Shown here one piece after another: positions 26,343-32,973 of a stretch of DNA of 64,000 nucleotides. The stretch comes from Psychroflexus montanilacus (GTDB lineage Bacteria; Bacteroidota; Bacteroidia; Flavobacteriales; Flavobacteriaceae). A program made the position numbers and the translations under genes. Position 1 is the first letter of the stretch. Every line of letters starts with the position of its first letter. The notes beneath the pieces are model-generated. The model did no database searches. It had not been told where the DNA came from and saw nothing but the letters and a program-made list of their open reading frames with translations. The stretch lies in NCBI RefSeq assembly GCF_020164535.1, contig NZ_JAIQZC010000003.1, positions 388,318-452,317 on the forward strand. The letters are read 5' to 3'.

Positions 26343-26654
26343 ATGCCAATGTTTTATTTCTATATCATATACTCAGAAAAGTTTGATAAATACTACACAG
26401 GATCTTCAATTGACCCTTGGAAACGATTAGAGAAACACAACAGCTCTTCATTCCATACATTTACGTCAAAATACAGACCTTGGGTTTTAAAAGCTGTCTT
26501 TGAAGCAGGATCTTCACGAAACGAAGCAGAGTCTGTCGAAAAATTTATTAAAAAGCAAAAGAGTAGACAATTACTTCTAAAGCTTTTAGAGCCTGAATTC
26601 ATTCCTACCGGTAAGTTAGCTCAGTTGGTTAGAGTCCCGCACGTGCGGGATTGA
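26343..26654 (+). CDS. GIY-YIG nuclease ORF 1, end runs into a broken tRNA copy
   Basis: A 103-residue protein with a stand-alone GIY-YIG nuclease domain like the N-terminal domain of UvrC and the UPF0213 group. The first strands carry YFYIIYSEKFDKYYTGSS (GIY/YIG equivalents Y-I-I and Y-T-G), then the Arg helix DPWKRLEKHN and the catalytic Glu in NEAESVEKFIKKQKS. The ATG at 26349 is another possible start. The last ~14 residues (GKLAQLVRVPHVRD) are encoded by a degraded copy of tRNA-Asn and a palindrome, so the natural end may have been lost or shifted. The gene sits 7 bases after the tRNA terminator, between two tRNA copies. Confidence 0.8.
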   Translation: MPMFYFYIIYSEKFDKYYTGSSIDPWKRLEKHNSSSFHTFTSKYRPWVLKAVFEAGSSRNEAESVEKFIKKQKSRQLLLKLLEPEFIPTGKLAQLVRVPHVRD

Positions 26655-26690
26655 TCAGAGGGTCCAAGGTTCGAGTCCTTGAGGGGGAGC
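26602..26690 (+). pseudogene. Broken tRNA-Asn copy with palindromes replacing internal bases
   Basis: Bases 26616-26634 equal the D-arm part of the real tRNA (26232-26250, 19/19), and 26651-26690 equal its 3' part (26261-26300, 39/40). The 10 bases CATCTGACTG of the anticodon arm are replaced by the 16-base perfect palindrome TCCCGCACGTGCGGGA (26635-26650), and the acceptor 5' side is altered around TACCGGTA (26606-26613). It has no anticodon and no paired acceptor stem, so it cannot be a working tRNA. Confidence 0.85.
26635..26650. repeat. 16-base perfect palindrome inside tRNA copy
   Basis: TCCCGCACGTGCGGGA is its own reverse complement and sits exactly where the anticodon-arm bases of tRNA-Asn are missing. 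It is also read as codons at the end of GIY-YIG ORF 1. Confidence 0.85.
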
Positions 26691-26696
26691 AAATAA

Positions 26697-26725
26697 AGCT
26701 TACACAGATGTGTAGGGCTTTTTTG
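26697..26725 (+). terminator. Terminator after broken tRNA copy (unit copy 2)
   Basis: AGCTTACACA and TGTGTAGGGCT form an imperfect stem followed by TTTTTTG. Spacing from the tRNA 3' end is the same as in copy 1, but the stem sequence has diverged. Confidence 0.75.
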
Positions 26726-26744
26726 TTTTATATAAACCTTTAGG

Positions 26745-27044
26745 ATGAAGCACCTTGTTTATATTTTATTTTCTAAAAAATTGAATAGGTTCTACATTGG
26801 TTACACTTCAAATATTGAGCAGCGGATGGCGTTCCATCAACAAGCAGAATCACATAAATTCACCTCAAATGCTAAGGATTGGGAATTGTTTTTAAAGATG
26901 GAATGTGCATCTAAAATGCAAGCTTTAGCTGTTGAGAAGCATATCAAAAAGATGAAAAGCAAAGTCTATATTCAGAACTTAAAAATCTATTCTGAGATGA
27001 GAATAAAATTACTATATAAATACAACCAAGGTTCGCCCCGATAA
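26745..27044 (+). CDS. GIY-YIG nuclease ORF 2
   Basis: A 99-residue stand-alone GIY-YIG nuclease domain. HLVYILFSKKLNRFYIGYTS carries the V-Y-I and Y-I-G motifs at residues 3-22 (given here without flanks), IEQRMAFHQ has the conserved Arg, and MQALAVEKHIKKMKSK has the catalytic Glu. It is a distant relative of ORF 1 rather than a recent copy: identity is limited to the motifs. The start ATG at 26745 gives the normal domain length. The final residues NQGSPR are encoded by a tRNA T-arm remnant joined to a hairpin. It lies 20 bases after the second terminator. Confidence 0.82.
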   Translation: MKHLVYILFSKKLNRFYIGYTSNIEQRMAFHQQAESHKFTSNAKDWELFLKMECASKMQALAVEKHIKKMKSKVYIQNLKIYSEMRIKLLYKYNQGSPR

Positions 27045-27065
27045 CTATCGGGGTTGAGGGGGAGC
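27026..27065 (+). pseudogene. tRNA-Asn 3'-end remnant interrupted by a hairpin
   Basis: CCAAGGTTCG (27026-27035) and TTGAGGGGGAGC (27054-27065) equal bases 26274-26283 and 26289-26300 of the tRNA-Asn locus. Between them the five bases AGTCC are replaced by an 18-base hairpin CCCCGAT-AACT-ATCGGGG (27036-27053). This is the third copy of the tRNA end in 800 bases. Confidence 0.85.
27036..27053. repeat. 18-base hairpin inside tRNA remnant
   Basis: CCCCGAT and ATCGGGG pair around AACT. It replaces five bases of the T arm and supplies the stop region of GIY-YIG ORF 2. Confidence 0.8.
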
Positions 27066-27071
27066 AAACAA

Positions 27072-27102
27072 AGCCTGATACGAAAGTATCGGGCTTTTTT
27101 TT
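27072..27102 (+). terminator. Terminator after tRNA remnant (unit copy 3)
   Basis: AGCCTGATAC pairs with GTATCGGGCT around GAAA and is followed by eight T. It is nearly identical to the terminator of the intact tRNA gene, differing by a compensated base pair. Confidence 0.9.
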
Positions 27103-27352
27103 ATGGCATTTTTGAGGATATTTCTACAAGTCACTGATATTTTTTAAGCACTTCACTCTAAGTTTAACTTCTTCTATACCAAAATCGATCACGTATTTTT
27201 CAAAAAATCTAAAATCTAAAATCACAATTACTTCCTTGATTATAAGTGTTTTAACCAAAGTCTTGTTAATTAAGCGGTTAATAAGTGTTAACTGAAGATA
27301 AGTCGCTGGGTTCCAGGTTACATTGGTAGAACATCAATAAAAACCTAAAATT

Positions 27353-27799
27353 ATGGCATACACTAAAGAAGTTTCCAATAAGCTTAATGAGCTATTAGAA
27401 AAAAATTATGATGCTGAAGCAGGTTATAAAGCTGCTGCAGGGAATGTAAAAAACAGCAAGTTGAAAACTTACTTTCAGAACAAGGCAGAAGACAGGTATG
27501 CATTTGGTCATGAACTTAAAGAAGAGATCAAATTACACGGCGATGCTCCGGAGAATGAGACAAGTTTTAAAGGAGATGCTCACCGAACTTGGATGAATTT
27601 GAAATCCACTTTTTCTGGCAACAAAGAAGAAGCTATTTTGGAAGAAACTATTAAAGGTGAAAAAGCTTTTGCAGAAGACTATGATGATGTTTTGAAAGAA
27701 ACAACATTGGCAGTTTCCACCAAAAAACTAATTGAAAACCAGCGCAATAAAGTGAGAAATTCACTGGAAGAAGTGAAAACTATGGAGAGCTTTGCTTAA
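27353..27799 (+). CDS. PA2169-type four-helix-bundle protein (DUF2383)
   Basis: A 148-residue cytosolic helical protein that looks like a ferritin-like four-helix bundle of the PA2169/DUF2383 family. Helix 1 has VSNKLNELLEKNYDAEAGYKAAA, helix 2 has LKTYFQNKAEDRYAFGHELKEEI, followed by the conserved loop GDAHRTWMNLKSTF and two further helices with EEAILEETIKGEKAFAEDYDD. Such proteins are often induced by stress or in stationary phase, but metal binding is not proven. It stands alone with its own terminator. The 250-base upstream gap (27103-27352) shows no gene. Confidence 0.85.
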   Translation: MAYTKEVSNKLNELLEKNYDAEAGYKAAAGNVKNSKLKTYFQNKAEDRYAFGHELKEEIKLHGDAPENETSFKGDAHRTWMNLKSTFSGNKEEAILEETIKGEKAFAEDYDDVLKETTLAVSTKKLIENQRNKVRNSLEEVKTMESFA

Positions 27800-27821
27800 T
27801 TATTTTATTGTAAAAATTACA

Positions 27822-27848
27822 AAAGGCTACTTACGAGTAGCCTTTTTT
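27822..27848 (+). terminator. Terminator of the four-helix protein gene
   Basis: AAAGGCTAC and GTAGCCTTT form a 9-base stem with a 6-base loop, and the downstream stem arm runs into a T tract. Confidence 0.9.
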
Positions 27849-27975
27849 GTTTTGAAGCATTCAGGTGTGCACTATTATTTTGAAATCGATGAATAGTATC
27901 TAAAAACCATTATAAATTCTATCGAAGTAAATTTCATTCATAAATTTTCCTATTTTTAGTCAAAATTTTACGTTT

Positions 27976-29250
27976 ATGAAATCAGTTCTTACTTTAATTT
28001 TAGTAATCATAAGTTTTACACTATCGGCTCAACAAACTTTTATCTACTGCGGAAACTTGGTTGACGTTGAAAAAGGAAAAGTAGTTTCCGAAAAAACCAT
28101 CATTGTTGAAAATGATTACATAGTTGATATTCAAAACGGTTTCGTTGAGGTACCTCAGAACTCAAAGTTAATTGATTTGAGAGAATCAACTGTGCTTCCA
28201 GGCCTTTTTGATATGCACGTGCATTTAGAATCTGAAACTTCAAAAGATAATTACATAAAGCCTTTTACACTCAACGAGGCGGATGTAGCCTATGAAGCCC
28301 AGGGTCATGCTAAAACAACACTAATGGCAGGATTTACCTCGGTGAGGGATCTTGGGGGTAGTGGAGTGAATACTAGTTTACGAAATGCAATAAATAAAGG
28401 ACAGTTGGTAGGCCCAACCATTTATTCAGCAGGAAAATCTATAGCCACTACTGGAGGTCATGCGGATCCCACTAATGGGTATAAAGCCGATTTGATGGGG
28501 AGTCCAGGACCAGATCAGGGAGTTATTAATGGGACTGCTGAAGCAAGAGAAGCGGTAAGACAACGTTATAAAAACGGATCTGATGTTATTAAAATTACGG
28601 CAACTGGCGGCGTGCTGAGTGTAGCTAAAAGCGGTCAGAATCCTCAGTTTTTTGAAGATGAAATGAAAGCTATTGTAGAAACTGCTAATGATTATGGTAT
28701 ACTTACGGCTGCTCACGCCCACGGTGATGAAGGTATGCAGCGCGCTATAAGAGCAGGTATAAAAACGATTGAGCATGGGACCATGATGTCCGAGGAAACT
28801 ATGGAACTGATGAAAGAATATGATACTTATTATGTACCTACCATCACTGCTGGAAAAAGCGTCGCCGAACTTGCTGAAATTGAAGGCTATTATCCAGAGC
28901 TGGTCGTTCCAAAGGCCAAAGCCATCGGTCCAAAAATTCAGAGCACTTTCGAAAAAGCATATAAAAAAGGAGTTAATATCGCTTTTGGTACAGATGCAGG
29001 AGTCTTTAAACACGGCGAAAATGCCAAGGAGTTTGGATACATGGTAGAAGTAGGCATGCCAGCTATGGAAGCGATACAGTCAGCTACACTGGTTTCAGCA
29101 AGATTGCTTAAAGTTGATGACTACTATGGATCAATCAAAAAAGGAAAAAAAGCCGATATCATTGCCGTTGAAGCTAACCCTCTAAATAACATTTCCACTC
29201 TGGAAAATGTCATTTTTGTGATGAAGCATGGTGAAGTGGTAAAGCAATGA
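27976..29250 (+). CDS. Secreted amidohydrolase-family protein
   Basis: A 424-residue member of the amidohydrolase superfamily close to imidazolonepropionase-like and Xaa-Pro dipeptidase-like enzymes. A Sec signal peptide covers residues 1-19 (LILVIISFTLSAQQ). Metal ligands are HVHLES (His81, His83), the likely carboxylated Lys in SDVIKITATGG, His in AAHAHGDEG and IEHGTMM, and Asp in FGTDAGVF. The C-terminus has the composite-domain strand KGKKADIIAVEANPL. It is probably periplasmic and cleaves a peptide or cyclic amide. It is monocistronic by its spacing. Confidence 0.9.
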   Translation: MKSVLTLILVIISFTLSAQQTFIYCGNLVDVEKGKVVSEKTIIVENDYIVDIQNGFVEVPQNSKLIDLRESTVLPGLFDMHVHLESETSKDNYIKPFTLNEADVAYEAQGHAKTTLMAGFTSVRDLGGSGVNTSLRNAINKGQLVGPTIYSAGKSIATTGGHADPTNGYKADLMGSPGPDQGVINGTAEAREAVRQRYKNGSDVIKITATGGVLSVAKSGQNPQFFEDEMKAIVETANDYGILTAAHAHGDEGMQRAIRAGIKTIEHGTMMSEETMELMKEYDTYYVPTITAGKSVAELAEIEGYYPELVVPKAKAIGPKIQSTFEKAYKKGVNIAFGTDAGVFKHGENAKEFGYMVEVGMPAMEAIQSATLVSARLLKVDDYYGSIKKGKKADIIAVEANPLNNISTLENVIFVMKHGEVVKQ

Positions 29251-29321
29251 TTAATAATCTATTAACTCAATAGATTTATTAATTTCGAACTTATTCTACA
29301 AGAAATTTTATTTTATGACTT

Positions 29322-29329
29322 TAGATTTG
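29322..29329 (+). promoter_or_regulatory. Promoter -7 box for the Gly-rich T9SS protein
   Basis: TAGATTTG matches TAnnTTTG and lies 16 bases before the ATG at 29346. No -33 box is clear. Confidence 0.45.
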
Positions 29330-29345
29330 TACAAAATCTATCGTT

Positions 29346-32234
29346 ATGAACAAAATTACGTTTCTATCTTTTTTCTTTTCCGTATTTATTTTTGGGGTTG
29401 TACAATCTCAAAATGGCGATGATATTTTTGTCGAAAATATTGAGGGTGTAGATTATGTCGTACATAAATTTACAACCACTGGTTCCAGTTCGTTTGAAGC
29501 TCCAAATGGTATCAGTGAAATAGATGTCCTGGTTATAGGTGGCGGAGGTGCTGGCATAGAAAACACATCCTTTACCAACGGAGCTGGTGGCGGTGGAGGT
29601 GCAGGTGGTTACATTTACAGAGAGAATTTTGACATCAGTTCCTTAGTTTCTCCTATTGATGTGACAGTTGGAGCCGGTGGCATTAAGCGTTCTAGTTCAA
29701 CTGGAGTAGGAACTGCTTCAAATGGACAAAACTCTAATTTTGCTAATCTTACCGCTTTAGGCGGAGGTGGTGGTGCTATAACAGCTGAGAATGGTTCTAA
29801 TAGAGGTGGAAATGGAGGCTCTGGTGGTGGTGCTAGAAATTCAGGTCTTTTTGGTGACGGTTTACAACCAGATTCAACAAGTGGCGGGCTAGGTAACCCC
29901 GGTGCTTCTACACCAAATGCTTCTACAGGATCTGGTGCTGGTGGTGGTGGTGGTGCAGGTTCTGCTGGTTTTGCCGGTACATCGGGTACTTCAGGGATTG
30001 GAGGTAATGGTGGTGCCGGTGTACAAAACAATATAGATGGCACTAATAGGTTTTACGCTGCTGGTGGTGGTGCCGGAGGTCCTCAAGGCAGAACAAGAGG
30101 CTTAGGCGGATCTGGTATTGGGGGCGATGGTGCAAATAATAATAACGATGCTACTGATGGTGAAGTAAACACTGGTAGTGGTGGTGGTGGCGGCAACAAC
30201 AGCAGGGTTGCTGGAAATGGAGGCTCAGGAATCATTATAATACGCTATAGACTTGATGATGTAACGGATTTTGTTTTTGTAAACGACGGCGATTACGAAG
30301 TCAATACAAATTGGCTAAATAATACTCAGCCTTCAAGTGGTGATAATGTCATTATAGCTGCAGATCCTAATTTACTTTCCAACCAGACTGTAAATAATGT
30401 AAGCATTTTTAGCGGCATTAATGTTAACATTGGTATTGGTAATAGTTTTAATATTGAAGGTGACATCTCTAACAGTGGACAATTTACTGGCGAAGGCGAA
30501 GTTGTTTTAAACGGGTCTTCACAGCAGTCTATTTCTGGAGGTGGATCATTTGAAAATTTAAGACTTAATAATTCTACATCTGTCGTTTTCAATGATCCGT
30601 CTGATTTATTTGGTAATTTATATGTAGATCAAGGCACATTAAACACAGGAGGAAACCTTTCTTTACGCTGTGATTTTGGAACAGGCAAGGCTGCTCAGGT
30701 TGCCCCTGTACTAGGAGCCATTGTAGGCGAGGTTACGGTAGAGCAGTGTTATCCAGCCAGAAGAGCCTTTAGATTTTTAACCTCTTCAGTAAATACGAGT
30801 ACATCAATTCGAGAGAACTGGCAGGATAATCCAGATGATTACCTAGATATTCCTAGACTTGGCTACGGCACCCATATCACAGGAGTAGAGCCAGGTCCTG
30901 CTAATGCAGGTACAGGCCAGGATGGAGATGATGGTTTTGATTATAGCCCTTCAGGAAACGCTTCGATGTTTACTTTTAATAATACAGATCCATCCTGGAA
31001 TAGAGTTCAATCTACATTAGATAATGATCTGGTCGCTGGAGTCCCTTATCGTCTTATGATACGAGGAGACAGAAGTATAGATATTACCAGTAATTCATCG
31101 CCTCCAACAGCTACACGCTTAAGTGCAACAGGAAACCTGGCTACAGGAACCCAAACCTTTACTAATTTATCTACTACAGGCGGAAATTTTAATTTCATAG
31201 GTAATCCATACCAGGCCCAAGTTGATATCGGTGCATTGCTTACAAGTTCTAGTAATCTATCAACTACAGAATATTACGTTTGGGATCCTACACTCGGAGG
31301 AGCTGCAACTCCTGGCTCACCAGGAGGTAGAGGTGCTTATGTAACTGTAGATCCTTCAGATGGAAGTAGTTCTTTTGATACTTCTATAGGAGGTTTATCA
31401 AGTTCAACAGCCAATCAATACTTGCAACCTATGCAAGGGGCCTTTGTTGTAACACAAGCTGACGGCTCAGCCTCTTTGACTTTTGAAGAATCAATGAAGG
31501 CTGTTGAGGAAACCCAAACAGAGGTAAAATCTTTATCCGAGTCAGAATATATCAACATCCAGTTGTTTGATGCTGCATCTTATGAAGAAGGGAATACCCC
31601 ATCTGACGGTTTGCGAATCAAATTTGATAAATCATACAGTATAACAACTGAAGATGACTCTCCCAAACTTGGTAACCTGGATGAGAACCTGGCCAGAATA
31701 GAAGGCAATATATATTCAGCTATTGAGAGACGCCCATTTCCAGAGTCTGAGGAGAAGTTGGAACTGTTCATCAATCAGTATAGAAGAGAAGCGTATGTGA
31801 TGAAATTTGACCTGACCGATAACTTAAATACCAAAGTTTATATTGAAGATAAGTATTTGGAGGAGGTCACTGAAATCACTTCATCAGCAAACACTTACAC
31901 ATTTACAGTAGATGAGTCAATTCCAGAATCTAAGGCTTCAGATCGATTTGCTCTAGTCTTTGAACCTGTGAGTTTATCAACACCAGAGGAGACTATAACA
32001 AGCTTAAGTCTTTATCCTAATCCAACTCAAGGCAACTTTAGCATCTCGGGCAGAGACTTGGAGCAAGGAGCAGAGCTAGAGATCTACAACATGATAGGTC
32101 AGCAGGTGTATAAAAGTAGCTTAAAGGGTCAGTCTACCATAGAGGTGACAGATTTCAATGCTACTACAGGCATCTACCTGGTAAAATTAAAAACCAATCA
32201 AGGCGAGAAAACCTTCAAACTGATAAAAGAATAA
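29346..32234 (+). CDS. Gly-rich surface protein with T9SS type A sorting domain
   Basis: A 962-residue exported protein. Residues 1-21 are a signal peptide (ending VVQSQ). Residues ~60-300 are a Gly-rich domain with many GGGG and GGAG runs (for example DVLVIGGGGAG, GGGGNNSRVAGNGGSGIIIIRY), as in the glycine-rich domain found in some secreted proteins. The middle (~300-800) is Ser/Thr/Asn rich and beta-like. The last ~80 residues are a type IX secretion C-terminal domain: LSLYPNPTQGNFSISG, ELEIYNMIGQQVYK, TGIYLVKLKTNQGEKTFKLIKE. It should be exported by T9SS and processed by PorU, encoded 8 kb away. The function is unknown, perhaps adhesion. Confidence 0.88.
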   Translation: MNKITFLSFFFSVFIFGVVQSQNGDDIFVENIEGVDYVVHKFTTTGSSSFEAPNGISEIDVLVIGGGGAGIENTSFTNGAGGGGGAGGYIYRENFDISSLVSPIDVTVGAGGIKRSSSTGVGTASNGQNSNFANLTALGGGGGAITAENGSNRGGNGGSGGGARNSGLFGDGLQPDSTSGGLGNPGASTPNASTGSGAGGGGGAGSAGFAGTSGTSGIGGNGGAGVQNNIDGTNRFYAAGGGAGGPQGRTRGLGGSGIGGDGANNNNDATDGEVNTGSGGGGGNNSRVAGNGGSGIIIIRYRLDDVTDFVFVNDGDYEVNTNWLNNTQPSSGDNVIIAADPNLLSNQTVNNVSIFSGINVNIGIGNSFNIEGDISNSGQFTGEGEVVLNGSSQQSISGGGSFENLRLNNSTSVVFNDPSDLFGNLYVDQGTLNTGGNLSLRCDFGTGKAAQVAPVLGAIVGEVTVEQCYPARRAFRFLTSSVNTSTSIRENWQDNPDDYLDIPRLGYGTHITGVEPGPANAGTGQDGDDGFDYSPSGNASMFTFNNTDPSWNRVQSTLDNDLVAGVPYRLMIRGDRSIDITSNSSPPTATRLSATGNLATGTQTFTNLSTTGGNFNFIGNPYQAQVDIGALLTSSSNLSTTEYYVWDPTLGGAATPGSPGGRGAYVTVDPSDGSSSFDTSIGGLSSSTANQYLQPMQGAFVVTQADGSASLTFEESMKAVEETQTEVKSLSESEYINIQLFDAASYEEGNTPSDGLRIKFDKSYSITTEDDSPKLGNLDENLARIEGNIYSAIERRPFPESEEKLELFINQYRREAYVMKFDLTDNLNTKVYIEDKYLEEVTEITSSANTYTFTVDESIPESKASDRFALVFEPVSLSTPEETITSLSLYPNPTQGNFSISGRDLEQGAELEIYNMIGQQVYKSSLKGQSTIEVTDFNATTGIYLVKLKTNQGEKTFKLIKE

Positions 32235-32238
32235 GGAT

Positions 32239-32439
32239 ATGAAACTTCACACTACTACACATTACATCATCATAGGAATCATACTAGTAATAGTATTGAT
32301 ATCTACAGAAGCATCAGCTCAAGGATTACCACCTTTCGATGACGACGTTGGTGATGAGCCAGTGGCTCCTATCAACGGACTTATTGCTTTAGGCTTAGCT
32401 GTTGGTGGATACCTAGGGATTAGAAAAGTAAAAAAATGA
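32239..32439 (+). CDS. Short exported protein with C-terminal anchor (PID-CTERM-like)
   Basis: A 66-residue protein four bases after the Gly-rich gene. Residues 1-28 are a signal peptide ending in ASAQ, then a short acidic segment (GLPPFDDDVGDEPV), then APINGLIALGLAVGGYLGIRK with a Lys-rich tail. This signal, acidic spacer, helix and basic end match the short PID-CTERM-like proteins of Bacteroidota (family name from memory). Co-transcription with the T9SS cargo is likely. A similar architecture occurs at 11941. Whether the helix is a sorting tag or just an anchor is unknown. Confidence 0.7.
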   Translation: MKLHTTTHYIIIGIILVIVLISTEASAQGLPPFDDDVGDEPVAPINGLIALGLAVGGYLGIRKVKK

Positions 32440-32464
32440 CAAGTAGGCATATATAGTCTATCAT

Positions 32465-32496
32465 AAAAAAGACCGCTTTTCATAGCGGTCTTTTTT
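32465..32496 (+). terminator. Terminator after the Gly-rich/short protein operon
   Basis: AAAAAAGACCGCT and AGCGGTCTTTTTT form a long stem with a 6-base loop, flanked by A and T tracts, so it can act in both directions. The minus-strand gene at 32521 also ends next to it. Confidence 0.92.
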
Positions 32497-32520
32497 AGTA
32501 TTATAGGTTGATGAAATAAC

Positions 32521-32700
32521 TTATTCATCTTTATTTCTCTTTCTGTCTTTCAAAATTTTGGTATACATTATAACTATATAAATGATAACAACTAAAATGG
32601 CCAGATATATCCAATTCTCTTGAAAAAATTCAGAAAATTCTGTTGGCGCATATGATTCGCTGTTACTACTCTCTGGTTTAGGTAATTCACTTTGTTGCAT
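32521..32700 (-). CDS. Small single-pass membrane protein, paralogue B
   Basis: A 59-residue protein that I do not recognise. It starts MQQSELPKPESSNSESY, has EFSEFFQENW before one transmembrane helix (IYLAILVVIIYIVIMY), and ends in a charged Lys/Arg/Asp tail. The first half is acidic and Ser rich, so the protein is probably anchored in the inner membrane with a short tail on each side. It is clearly paralogous to the gene 84 bases upstream (shared PESS.SESY.P.EF.EF.Q.NW). Both are last in the AAA/VWA gene block. No function can be named. Confidence 0.7.
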   Translation of the reverse strand: MQQSELPKPESSNSESYAPTEFSEFFQENWIYLAILVVIIYIVIMYTKILKDRKRNKDE

Positions 32701-32784
32701 AATGATAACTTCTATTAAAAAGGCTAATTATTAGGTTTGGTTTGATTCATAAAAATACAAATCTTAGAATTTTAAATTAAAATT

Positions 32785-32952
32785 CTAATCTTCTTTTTTC
32801 TCTTTCGAAGTTTTAGAATATTTTACAACCAAAATAATGGCTACAATGAGTAAAACAATGTAAAACCAATTGTCTTGAATGAATTCAGTGAATTCAAATG
32901 GGCTATAAGATTCGCTGTCACTACTCTCTGGATTTGTTACGGTTTGTTGCAT
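32785..32952 (-). CDS. Small single-pass membrane protein, paralogue A
   Basis: A 55-residue protein, MQQTVTNPESSDSESYSP at the N-terminus, EFTEFIQDNW, a helix (FYIVLLIVAIILVVKY), and a short Lys/Glu tail. It lies 21 bases after the stop of the AAA ATPase gene, so it is probably in the same transcript. It shares the pattern of its 59-residue neighbour at 32521, which points to tandem duplication followed by divergence of the helix and tail. Too short for most gene finders. No Cys, lipobox or signal cleavage site is seen. Confidence 0.72.
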   Translation of the reverse strand: MQQTVTNPESSDSESYSPFEFTEFIQDNWFYIVLLIVAIILVVKYSKTSKEKKED

Positions 32953-32973
32953 ATCTCTTTTTTGAAAAAACTA

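Noticed and set aside
26602..26690. A second functional tRNA-Asn
   Set aside because: The anticodon arm is replaced by a palindrome and the 5' acceptor strand does not pair, so it was recorded as a broken copy.
26343..27044. Group I intron in the tRNA gene
   Set aside because: The real tRNA is uninterrupted and the ORFs follow its terminator; no intron core was recognised.
26226..27102. CRISPR-like or other regular repeat array
   Set aside because: The repeats are pieces of one tRNA gene separated by coding ORFs, with no short regular spacers.
28426..29013. Minus-strand frame of 195 codons within the amidohydrolase gene
   Set aside because: The plus-strand enzyme has all metal ligands; the opposite frame is Phe/Ser/Cys rich without any motif.
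29615..30043. Open minus-strand frame of 142 codons, Pro rich
   Set aside because: It is the complement of the Gly-rich repeats of the T9SS protein (GGN codons read as Pro codons) and has no start context or family.
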